The translations under genes and the position numbers were made by a program. The notes below the pieces were generated by a model. The model was not told where the DNA came from, did no database searches, and saw nothing but the letters and a program-made list of their open reading frames with translations. 5,415 bases of DNA from Methanothrix sp. (GTDB lineage Archaea > Halobacteriota > Methanosarcinia > Methanotrichales > Methanotrichaceae): NCBI GenBank assembly GCA_012798025.1, contig JAAZNX010000125.1:1-5415 (forward strand). The letters run 5' to 3'. Below, in pieces: positions 1 through 5,415 of the stretch. Numbering within the stretch: the stretch's first letter is position 1; each line of letters starts with the position of its first letter.

Positions 1-6
1 GATATC

Positions 7-22
7 CTTTTATAATTAAAAG
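7..22 (+). promoter_or_regulatory. Putative TATA-box promoter element within an AT-rich inverted repeat, upstream of cbiM
   Basis: The sequence CTTTTATAATTAAAAG contains a TATA-like core. Its two 6-base arms (CTTTTA and TAAAAG) are perfect inverted repeats around a 4-base centre. If it acts as an archaeal TATA box, transcription would start about 25 bases downstream, near position 37, leaving only a very short leader before the cbiM ATG at 46. The dyad could instead be an operator for a metal-responsive repressor, or the tail of an upstream terminator. No clear purine-rich BRE is visible just upstream, and the window edge hides the rest. The symmetry is seen directly; the promoter role is inferred. 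Confidence 0.4.
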
Positions 23-45
23 AGATTCTATCATCTGGTGAGACA

Positions 46-765
46 ATGCATATTCCTGATGGCTATTTAGGGCCATACACTTATATCGCAATGTGGATCA
101 TAATGATCCCCATCTGGTATTATGCGGGAAAGAAGCTCAGCACAGAGCTGAGGTCCAAGCAGGTTCCCCTGCTGGCGCTGGCAGCAGCGTTCTCTTTTGT
201 AATTATGATGTTCAACGTCCCGATTCCAGGAGGCAGCACAGGCCATGCAGTGGGCGGAGCAATAATTGGCATCGTACTTGGGCCTTGGGCAGCAGTGATA
301 GCCATCACTGTGGCTCTGGTATTGCAGGCACTGGTCTTCGGAGATGGAGGGATAACGGCAATTGCAGCTAATTGCTTCAATATGGCTGTAGTAATGCCTT
401 TCGTTGCTTATTATGTTTACAAGCTCATTAGCACAGACTCAGAAATTACCTCTTCGAAGAGGGTTATCGCAGCTGCAGTAGCTGGTTACATATCGCTCAC
501 GCTGGCAGCGGCAGTCACGGGCTTCATGTTCGGGATACAGCCGATCCTGCATCACACAGCGGAAGGAGTTCCACTCTACATGCCCTATCCCCTGAGTGTG
601 ACTGTTCCTGCCATGACAATAGAGCACCTTTTTGGGTTCGGTATCCTTGAGGCCCTGATCACCGCTCTGATCTTCGCCTACATCCAGAGGACGGACACAA
701 CGATATTATACGGTGAGAAATCGGCTGCGCAAAGGAAGGGCAGAAAGGGCGCAAGTGTAGCATGA
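46..765 (+). CDS. cbiM: ECF transporter substrate-binding membrane component, CbiM/NikM family (nickel favoured over cobalt)
   Basis: This 239-residue integral membrane protein is the S-component that captures Ni2+ or Co2+ for an energy-coupling factor importer. It begins Met-His (MHIPDGYL). In this family the N-terminal Met-His and a later His coordinate the metal, and that later residue is present here as His67 in GGSTGHAVGG. The family signature FGDGGIT lies at 98-104, followed by AANCFNM. Hydrophobic segments lie near 11-27, 40-58, 68-97, 103-125, 138-165 and 184-214, and a basic tail ends the protein. The start is fixed by the need for His2 and by GGTGAG at 37-42, three bases before the ATG. 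There is no cleavable signal peptide, unlike enterobacterial CbiM, whose mature start is MHIMEG. MHIPDG is more typical of NikM, so nickel is my preferred substrate, with cobalt still possible. It is followed nine bases later by its small partner. Confidence 0.93.
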   Translation: MHIPDGYLGPYTYIAMWIIMIPIWYYAGKKLSTELRSKQVPLLALAAAFSFVIMMFNVPIPGGSTGHAVGGAIIGIVLGPWAAVIAITVALVLQALVFGDGGITAIAANCFNMAVVMPFVAYYVYKLISTDSEITSSKRVIAAAVAGYISLTLAAAVTGFMFGIQPILHHTAEGVPLYMPYPLSVTVPAMTIEHLFGFGILEALITALIFAYIQRTDTTILYGEKSAAQRKGRKGASVA

Positions 766-774
766 GGTAAGACC

Positions 775-1089
775 ATGGATAAGGTAATACGAAATTTTGC
801 CATTGGCCTGGTACTGCTGATAATCTTCGCCCCGCTGGGGCTTCTGGCAGTTGGAGAGACATTTGGAGAATGGGGCAACGAGGAGCTCAAGGAGAAATTC
901 GGACTTGTGCCAGAGGGATTAGAGAAGCTCTCAGGGCTCTGGAGCGCTCCATTGCCTGATTATGCCTTCCCAGATAGCGGCGATTCCATGAGTGTGGCTG
1001 CAGCTGCCTACATACTTTCTGCAGTGATCGGCGTCGTAATATGCGGTGGCCTGCTGTATTTCGTCGGAAAGAAGGTCGCCAAAGACTAG
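775..1089 (+). CDS. PDGLE-domain small membrane protein (NikN/CbiN-like accessory component)
   Basis: This 104-residue protein has two membrane helices (about 8-27 and 74-97) flanking an extracytoplasmic loop. The loop carries FGLVPEGLEKL, with PEGLEKL at 46-52. This matches the PDGLE motif of the NikN-type accessory subunit, with Asp changed to Glu, and is followed by PLPDYAFP at 59-66. PDGLE proteins are encoded beside CbiM/NikM or fused to its C-terminus and are thought to help metal loading. Cobalt-type CbiN has the same two-helix topology but a different loop, so the motif points to a nickel system. GAGGT at 764-768 overlaps the cbiM stop and sits six bases before the ATG, so the two genes are very probably cotranscribed and may be translationally coupled. 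Confidence 0.85.
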   Translation: MDKVIRNFAIGLVLLIIFAPLGLLAVGETFGEWGNEELKEKFGLVPEGLEKLSGLWSAPLPDYAFPDSGDSMSVAAAAYILSAVIGVVICGGLLYFVGKKVAKD

Positions 1090-1150
1090 CGCCACGCTTT
1101 TATTTCATCCCTTTTTTATACCTTGATTCGCAGTTGATAGAGATCTAGGG
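1090..1150 (+). promoter_or_regulatory. Intergenic region with T-tracts and a TATA-like element between the S-component genes and cbiQ
   Basis: This is the longest gap inside the importer cluster. It has a T4 tract at 1098-1101 and a T6 tract at 1112-1117 that runs straight into TATA (1117-1120). Oligo-T tracts alone can end transcription in archaea, without a hairpin. The TTTTTTATACC element could also be a TATA box, with a start expected near 1143. It may therefore terminate or attenuate the cbiM-PDGLE transcript and launch cbiQ-cbiO separately. The tracts are seen directly; the function is inferred. Confidence 0.35.
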
Positions 1151-1166
1151 ATGCTGCCACGTGAAT

Positions 1167-1170
1167 GGAG
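1167..1170 (+). promoter_or_regulatory. Candidate Shine-Dalgarno that favours the cbiQ start at 1175
   Basis: GGAG ends four bases before the ATG at 1175. The spacing is somewhat tight. The alternative in-frame ATG at 1151 is preceded immediately by AGGG with no spacer, and only a weak GAG lies at a usable distance. The site favours 1175 without excluding 1151. Confidence 0.4.
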
Positions 1171-1174
1171 AATC

Positions 1175-2113
1175 ATGATACCTGACTGGATGAAAGAAGT
1201 GGACATGGGGCCGTGCAAGTGCTCAGCTGTATATCACGGCAAGAAGGGCTTCGTCGGAAAGACGATTGACGGAATTTTCGGCTTCCTGGAGGATGCTTTT
1301 GTCTCCGAGAGCTACTCCAAAAGATCTGGCCTTCTGCAGAGCTTGGACCCAAGGGCCAAACTGGTATCCATTTTGGCCGTTGTATTCGCAACAAGCCTGG
1401 TCCAAGACCTAAAACTACTGATATTTGTATATGCATTGACGCTGTTGTTTGCATATCTCAGCAAGATCGATGTTGGATTTTTCATCAAGCGTGTCTGGTT
1501 ATTCATCCCCATCTTTGCAGGCATCATCGCCTTTCCCATGATATTCAACATCTTCATACCAGGAGATCCGCTAATTCAGGTTGCATACTTGGGTGCAGGT
1601 GCACATCTCGGGCCGTTCGGGCTTCCGGATAGCATATACATCACCAGACAAGGAGTCGTCGCTGCTGTGATCTTCACCATGCGTGTTGCAACATGCGTAT
1701 CAGCTGTGGTTCTGCTTTTCATAACCACACCTCAGCAGGTCCTCTTCAAGTCCTTGCGCACTGTGGGCGTTCCCAAGATATATGTCCTGACGCTGGAGAT
1801 GGCCTATAGATACATTTTTCTGCTGATGGATCTGGTACGCGAGATGTATGTTGCCAAGAAAGCGAGGACAATTAAAGCCGGAGGCATCTTTGAGGAACAG
1901 AGGTGGGTTGGAGGGCGCATGGGCTACACGCTTATAAGATCTCTGGATATGAGCGAAAAAGTACATATGGCCATGGTGTCCAGGGGCTTTAGTGGCGACG
2001 TCAAGATCCTGCATGAGTTCAAAATGCACAACCGCGACTATGTTGCAGGGACTATGGCTATATCTTTGAGCATGGCACTGGTGCTGATTTCGCATGATAT
2101 CGTCCGGATCTAA
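1175..2113 (+). CDS. cbiQ: ECF transporter transmembrane coupling (T) component CbiQ/NikQ
   Basis: This membrane scaffold links the S-component to the cytoplasmic ATPases and transmits ATP-driven movement. From the chosen start it has 312 residues. LDPRAKL (57-63) is the usual lead-in to the membrane domain. Hydrophobic segments follow near 62-78, 80-97, 106-128, 160-184, 200-220 and 287-306. The two cytoplasmic Ala-Arg-type coupling motifs that contact the ATPases are visible as AKKARTIKAG (227-236) and AMVSRGFSGD (266-275). The roughly 60-residue hydrophilic N-terminus contains Cys14, Cys16 and His21. ATG 1175 was chosen over ATG 1151 (which adds eight residues) because of GGAG at 1167-1170 and because MIPDWMKE looks like a natural family start. 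The gene ends four bases before cbiO. Identification is firm; the exact start and the metal are less so. Confidence 0.92.
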   Translation: MIPDWMKEVDMGPCKCSAVYHGKKGFVGKTIDGIFGFLEDAFVSESYSKRSGLLQSLDPRAKLVSILAVVFATSLVQDLKLLIFVYALTLLFAYLSKIDVGFFIKRVWLFIPIFAGIIAFPMIFNIFIPGDPLIQVAYLGAGAHLGPFGLPDSIYITRQGVVAAVIFTMRVATCVSAVVLLFITTPQQVLFKSLRTVGVPKIYVLTLEMAYRYIFLLMDLVREMYVAKKARTIKAGGIFEEQRWVGGRMGYTLIRSLDMSEKVHMAMVSRGFSGDVKILHEFKMHNRDYVAGTMAISLSMALVLISHDIVRI

Positions 2114-2117
2114 GAGC

Positions 2118-2948
2118 ATGAAAACGATCTTTGATTTGAGGAATGTATCTTATTCATACGTTGGAAAAATCGATGCCCTGAAGGATGTGAGCTTGAAGAT
2201 CGGCCTTGGGGAGCAGGTATCGGTAATAGGCTCCAACGGTAGCGGCAAATCGACATTGCTGGCGATTTTAAATGGGCTGATATATCCAACATCTGGAGAT
2301 TTCTATGCATTCGACAACCATATAACTGAAGAGGTCTTCGATTCCATCAAGGACAATGAGTTCAGAACCTATTTTCGCACCAAAGTCGGATTTGTCTTTC
2401 AAAATTCTGATGTACAGCTCTTCTCGCCTACAGTCTTCCAGGAGATTGCTTTTGGACCCTTGCAGCTGAATATTTCGCCCGAAGAGGTCACGACCAGGGT
2501 CGAGAATGTCCTGGAGATGATGAAGATCACCAATCTCAGAGATCGAGCGCCACATACTTTGAGCGGTGGAGAGAAGAAGAAGGTATGCATAGCCTCTGTG
2601 TTGGTCAATAATCCAGATGTGCTTTTGCTCGACGAGCCCTCGGCTGGGCTGGACCCTCGGACTCAACTGTGGCTGGTAGAACTTTTACAGGAGCTGGGGG
2701 CGGCAGGCAAGACGATAATCACGGCGACCCACGACCTTGAAATAATCGACCAGATCAGCGAAAGGGCTATAGTCATGGGCGAAGATCACAGGGTTAAAAA
2801 AGATGGGAAGACAATTAAAGTGCTCGATGACATGGCACTCCTTCTGAACGTCAACCTCGTGCACGAGCACATGCACTTTCATGGAAAGACTGTGCATGAA
2901 CACATCCACGCCCACATCGATGGTCACATGCACGAGCACGGAAAATAA
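2118..2948 (+). CDS. cbiO: ECF transporter ATP-binding protein CbiO/NikO with histidine-rich C-terminal tail
   Basis: This cytoplasmic ABC ATPase energises the nickel/cobalt importer and is expected to act as a dimer on CbiQ. From ATG 2118 it has 276 residues. Visible motifs are Walker A GSNGSGKST (38-46), Q-loop Gln95 in VFQNSD, signature LSGGEKKKV (148-156), Walker B with LLLDEPSAGLDP (169-180), and switch His205 in ATHD. All catalytic residues are present. From 249 to the end there are 11 His in 28 residues, mostly as alternating HxH, a likely metal-binding extension. The start at 2118 leaves a 4-base gap after cbiQ and places the family beta-strand normally (FDLRNVSYSY). The upstream in-frame ATG at 2094 would overlap cbiQ by 20 bases and add eight atypical residues. 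The ribosome site is weak, so translational coupling to cbiQ is likely. Confidence 0.94.
   Translation: MKTIFDLRNVSYSYVGKIDALKDVSLKIGLGEQVSVIGSNGSGKSTLLAILNGLIYPTSGDFYAFDNHITEEVFDSIKDNEFRTYFRTKVGFVFQNSDVQLFSPTVFQEIAFGPLQLNISPEEVTTRVENVLEMMKITNLRDRAPHTLSGGEKKKVCIASVLVNNPDVLLLDEPSAGLDPRTQLWLVELLQELGAAGKTIITATHDLEIIDQISERAIVMGEDHRVKKDGKTIKVLDDMALLLNVNLVHEHMHFHGKTVHEHIHAHIDGHMHEHGK
2862..2945 (+). other. Histidine-rich low-complexity tail of CbiO
   Basis: This is the coding segment for the last 28 residues of the ATPase. His residues fall at 249, 251, 253, 255, 260, 262, 264, 266, 270, 272 and 274, interspersed with Glu, Met and Asp. The DNA contains short direct repeats: GCACGAGCAC at 2861-2870 and 2930-2939, and CACATGCAC at 2868-2876 and 2925-2933. 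These suggest growth by small duplications. A role in binding or buffering nickel or cobalt is inferred from composition and context. Confidence 0.8.
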
Positions 2949-2951
2949 TTG

Positions 2952-4787
2952 ATGATAGAGCAGCCCCGTTTCCTGCCTATGTCCCTCCAGGACTGCAAGA
3001 GCCTGGGGATAGATCAGTTGGACATAATTTTGATAACCGGAGATGCCTATGTCGATCATCCCTCTTTTGGAACGGCTCTGATCGGGCGGGTGCTCTGGGA
3101 TGCGGGATATTTTGTGGGGATAATCGCTCAACCAGACTGGAGGTCGGCTGACGATTTTCGGACTTTAGGAAGGCCGAGGCTCTTCTTTGGCGTGTCCTCT
3201 GGCAACGTGGATTCCATGGTGAACAACTTTACACCGAATCTGAAGCGCCGCAGCTCGGACGTCTACTCGCCAGGCGGCGCCCTGCGTCGACCGGACAGGG
3301 CGACGATCGTCTACGCCAACAAAGTCCATGCCCTCTATCCAGACCTTCCGATCATCCTGGGCGGAATCGAGGCAAGTTTACGCAGGTTTGCCCACTATGA
3401 TTACTGGTCAGACTCTGTCCGGCAGTCCATCCTGGCGGATGCGCCAGGCAGCCTGCTGGTCTATGGCATGGGCGAGAACCCTCTCAAGGAGGTGGCTTTG
3501 AGGATGGAAATGGGCGAGCAAATTGAGGAGATCAGGGACGTGGCAGGGACTGCTGTCAAAGAGGAGGTGAGATGCTGGCGAGCGGCGCAGCATGACGATG
3601 ATTGTGTAGCAATCCCAAGTTTTACAGAAGTCTCCTCAGATATTCGAAAATATGCCAGGGCTTTCGCGCTGCACTATGGGGAGCAGGATCCTTTTTTAGG
3701 GCGTGCAGTGGTCCAGCCGCATCCCAAGACTGTCATCATCCAGAACAAGCCAGCTCGACCTCTGACGAGCGCTGAGCTGGATCACATCTACGAGCTGCCC
3801 TTCAGACGCGAGGCCCATCCAAAATACCGGGAGGCAGTCCCAGCACTTGAGCCCGTGAGGTTCTCTATCACCAGCCATAGGGGCTGTTTTGGCTCCTGCT
3901 CTTTTTGTGCGCTGACCCACCACCAGGGCAGGATAGTGCAGAGCCGCAGCATTGACTCCATCGTTCGCGAGGCCACCAGGCTCACCGGCATGAAGGGCTT
4001 CAAGGGAATCATTCAGGATGTAGGCGGGCCTACTGCAAATATGTACGGCCTGACCTGTCCGCGATGGAAACACGGAGCATGCCCCGACAAGCTATGCTCT
4101 GCACAGTGTCCCAGCCTCAACAAGGATCACGCCCAGCAGGTTCAGTTGCTGCGCCATCTGCGCAAAGTGCCGGGCGTTCGGAAGGTCTTCATCAGCTCAG
4201 GGATTCGACATGACCTCGTGCTGGCAAATTCCTCAGACTACCTCCATGACCTCTGCCAGTATCACGTATCAGGCCATCTGAAGATCGCGCCTGAGCACAT
4301 CTCGCGCACTGTTACTGAATGCATGCATAAGCCGCCCGTGGAGGTTCTGGATGCCTTCTGTAAACGATTTCGAAGGGTCTCGGAAGAGCTGGGGCGCGAG
4401 CAATATCTTCTGCCATACTTCATGTCCGGGCATCCTGGCTGCACCATAAAAGACATGATCCAGCTGGCAGAGTATTTGCGAGATCACCACATGTACACGG
4501 AGCAGGTGCAGGACTTCACCCCTACGCCCATGACTGTGTCCACGACCATGTACTACACTGGCCTGGATCCATTCACCCAAAGAAGTGTGCATGTTCCAAA
4601 GGGACGGGAGAAGAGAATACAGCGGGCCATCTTGCAGTACAGGGATCCGAGAAACTACGGTCTCGTCAGAGAGGGATTGAGGATGGCAGGGCGCGAGGAT
4701 CTGATCGGCGATGAAAGTGGGTGCCTCGTTCCTCGAACTGAGGGACCATCGAGAGGGCCTAAAGCAAAGAGGCGCAAAGGAAGATAG
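2952..4787 (+). CDS. YgiQ family (UPF0313) radical SAM protein
   Basis: This 611-residue protein belongs to the YgiQ family of radical SAM enzymes, whose reaction is not established. The N-terminal YgiQ-type region includes TGDAYVDHPSFG (29-40) and GVSSGNVDSM (80-89). The radical SAM core has the Cys-x3-Cys-x2-Cys motif at Cys312, Cys316 and Cys319 (GCFGSCSFC), which would bind the 4Fe-4S cluster that cleaves S-adenosylmethionine. A second cysteine group (369, 377, 382, 386) follows. The family block VQDFTPTPMTVSTTMYYTG lies at 519-537. The protein ends in a basic tail, and from memory it is shorter than E. coli YgiQ at its C-terminus. ATG 2952 was chosen over the adjacent TTG 2949; a weak GGA lies at 2940-2942. 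The start is three bases after the cbiO stop, so cotranscription is likely. Parts of this gene look GC-richer than cbiO (for example around 3241-3300). Confidence 0.92.
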   Translation: MIEQPRFLPMSLQDCKSLGIDQLDIILITGDAYVDHPSFGTALIGRVLWDAGYFVGIIAQPDWRSADDFRTLGRPRLFFGVSSGNVDSMVNNFTPNLKRRSSDVYSPGGALRRPDRATIVYANKVHALYPDLPIILGGIEASLRRFAHYDYWSDSVRQSILADAPGSLLVYGMGENPLKEVALRMEMGEQIEEIRDVAGTAVKEEVRCWRAAQHDDDCVAIPSFTEVSSDIRKYARAFALHYGEQDPFLGRAVVQPHPKTVIIQNKPARPLTSAELDHIYELPFRREAHPKYREAVPALEPVRFSITSHRGCFGSCSFCALTHHQGRIVQSRSIDSIVREATRLTGMKGFKGIIQDVGGPTANMYGLTCPRWKHGACPDKLCSAQCPSLNKDHAQQVQLLRHLRKVPGVRKVFISSGIRHDLVLANSSDYLHDLCQYHVSGHLKIAPEHISRTVTECMHKPPVEVLDAFCKRFRRVSEELGREQYLLPYFMSGHPGCTIKDMIQLAEYLRDHHMYTEQVQDFTPTPMTVSTTMYYTGLDPFTQRSVHVPKGREKRIQRAILQYRDPRNYGLVREGLRMAGREDLIGDESGCLVPRTEGPSRGPKAKRRKGR

Positions 4788-4801
4788 CCTTTTTCGATGT
4801 T
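4788..4801 (+). terminator. Possible oligo-T terminator between convergent genes
   Basis: A T5 tract at 4790-4794 lies directly after the radical SAM gene's stop codon and could end plus-strand transcription in the archaeal oligo-T manner. There is no clear hairpin. The minus strand shows no T-run in this 14-base gap, so the FmdE-family transcript probably continues into the antisense strand of its neighbour before ending. Confidence 0.3.
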
Positions 4802-5380
4802 TCAGCACATCATCTTATCGAAGCACTCCTGGCAGACCATCTTGCCATTGGCTGTCCTGCCCCGGATTTCCATGAAGCTCTCGCCGCACTCCTGACAGCG
4901 CACAGAGGGATGAATCCTGGCCTTCTCGGGCGTTGGGATCTCGACCTCTCTCACGGAGAGGATCTCCTCGTCGGGCGCTGTCAGGATCTTTTTGATGGCA
5001 TCCTCTCGCAGCAGATCGAGCTTTTGCTTTTCTGCAGGTGAGAGAGCTCCATTCAAATACCTCTTTCTCAGATCATCCATGCCCTCGAAGACATCGCCCT
5101 TGAAATAGATGCGCAACGCTTTGCCGTTGTTGCGGGAGTATATGGTAAATGCCTGCTTTCCAAAGTCTTTGAAGATCAAGTTGCCCTTTCCAAAGGTGCA
5201 GCCCAAGGCGGCCTGCAATGCATCCACGCTGCAGGAGTTGTTTTCTGCGATGCATACAAGCTCTTCATCTACGGATCTTGGATAGTGTTCTTTCACATAT
5301 TTCGCCACCCTGTAGCCTATAGCGAGGCCAGGGCAGATGTGGCCGTGAAACTTTGCAACCTCTTTGAAGTCTTCATCCAT
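4802..5380 (-). CDS. FmdE family protein with C-terminal Cys4 zinc-finger-like domain
   Basis: This 192-residue, probably cytoplasmic protein carries an FmdE domain in its first ~100 residues. FHGHICPG (11-18) supplies His and Cys16, ENNSCSVDA (46-54) supplies Cys50 and Asp53, and GCTFGKGN (60-67) supplies Cys61. The family is named after a polypeptide that accompanies molybdenum formylmethanofuran dehydrogenase, but many members are encoded alone and their function is unknown. A charged linker with a probable helix (about 97-135) leads to RCQECGES (161-168) and VCQEC (182-186). Cys162, 165, 183 and 186 form a treble-clef-like zinc site, and the chain ends in Cys192. ATG 5380 was chosen because GGTGAT lies just upstream; a TTG at 5392 would overlap that site. 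The gene converges on the radical SAM gene with a 14-base gap, and no fmd/fwd genes are visible here, so a role in methanofuran chemistry should not be assumed. Confidence 0.9.
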   Translation of the reverse strand: MDEDFKEVAKFHGHICPGLAIGYRVAKYVKEHYPRSVDEELVCIAENNSCSVDALQAALGCTFGKGNLIFKDFGKQAFTIYSRNNGKALRIYFKGDVFEGMDDLRKRYLNGALSPAEKQKLDLLREDAIKKILTAPDEEILSVREVEIPTPEKARIHPSVRCQECGESFMEIRGRTANGKMVCQECFDKMMC

Positions 5381-5384
5381 TTGA

Positions 5385-5390
5385 ATCACC
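5385..5390 (-). promoter_or_regulatory. Strong Shine-Dalgarno of the FmdE-family gene, deciding its start
   Basis: On the minus strand GGTGAT lies four bases before the ATG at 5380 and matches the archaeal 16S rRNA 3' end. The competing TTG at 5392 overlaps this site, so the ATG is the better start. Confidence 0.75.
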
Positions 5391-5415
5391 AAAGGTTTTC
5401 CGATAGCAAATCCGC

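Noticed and set aside
1..45. Cobalamin-riboswitch-like leader before cbiM
   Set aside because: Only 45 bases are visible, no B12-box-like sequence is seen, and the TATA-like element leaves almost no leader.
2094..2117. Upstream ATG start for cbiO
   Set aside because: It would overlap cbiQ by 20 bases and add eight residues not expected before the first strand of the ABC domain, with no ribosome site.
1700..2119. 139-codon minus-strand open frame opposite cbiQ
   Set aside because: It is antisense to the coupling motifs of CbiQ and shows no protein-like features of its own.
2949..2951. TTG start for the radical SAM gene
   Set aside because: An ATG follows immediately, and the TTG gives no better ribosome-site spacing.
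2685..3131. 148-codon minus-strand open frame spanning the cbiO/radical SAM junction
   Set aside because: It covers parts of two well-identified plus-strand genes, including the reverse of the His-rich tail, and resembles no known family.
4269..4808. 179-codon open frame on the minus strand within the radical SAM gene
   Set aside because: It lies opposite a clearly conserved gene, has no recognisable motifs, and its composition reads as a shadow of the plus-strand codons.
1..5415. A novel defence, mobile or CRISPR system
   Set aside because: I saw no repeat arrays, transposase, integrase or nuclease. Every long frame is accounted for by importer, radical SAM and FmdE-family genes.

Overview
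The window looks like chromosomal DNA of a methanogenic euryarchaeon. Methanosarcinales, perhaps near Methanothrix, is a guess from protein style and is not proven. Three things support an archaeal methanogen: a complete ECF-type nickel/cobalt importer, an FmdE-family protein, and archaeal expression signals (TATA-like boxes, oligo-T tracts, and GGTGA/GAGGT Shine-Dalgarno motifs at 3-6 bases from starts). Five plus-strand genes are followed by one convergent minus-strand gene, and coding density is high.

Layout. Positions 1-45 hold a TATA-like AT-rich element inside a perfect 6-bp inverted repeat, then a Shine-Dalgarno. 46-765 encodes the CbiM/NikM substrate-capture membrane protein. 775-1089 encodes a small two-helix PDGLE-type (NikN-like) partner. 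The 61-85 bp gap that follows carries two T-tracts and a second TATA-like element, so it may end the first transcript and restart transcription. 1175-2113 encodes the CbiQ transmembrane coupling subunit. 2118-2948 encodes the CbiO ATPase, which ends in a striking histidine-rich tail. 2952-4787, three bases after cbiO, encodes a YgiQ/UPF0313-family radical SAM protein. On the other strand, 4802-5380 encodes an orphan FmdE-family protein with a C-terminal Cys4 zinc-finger-like module.

How the genes work together. CbiM binds the metal through its N-terminal Met-His and His67. The PDGLE protein assists CbiM. CbiQ couples the S-component to the CbiO ATPases, which power import. The MHIPDG start of CbiM and the PDGLE-type rather than CbiN-type partner favour nickel over cobalt, although the usual annotation is cobalt. 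A methanogen needs nickel for coenzyme F430, CO dehydrogenase/acetyl-CoA synthase and hydrogenases, and cobalt for corrinoids. The YgiQ and FmdE-family genes have no established function, and their link to metal uptake rests on position only.

No RNA genes, mobile elements, CRISPR arrays or broken genes were seen. Most of the window is ordinary. The points most worth a second look are the His-rich ATPase tail, the dyad over the first promoter, and the tight packing of the radical SAM gene behind the importer.
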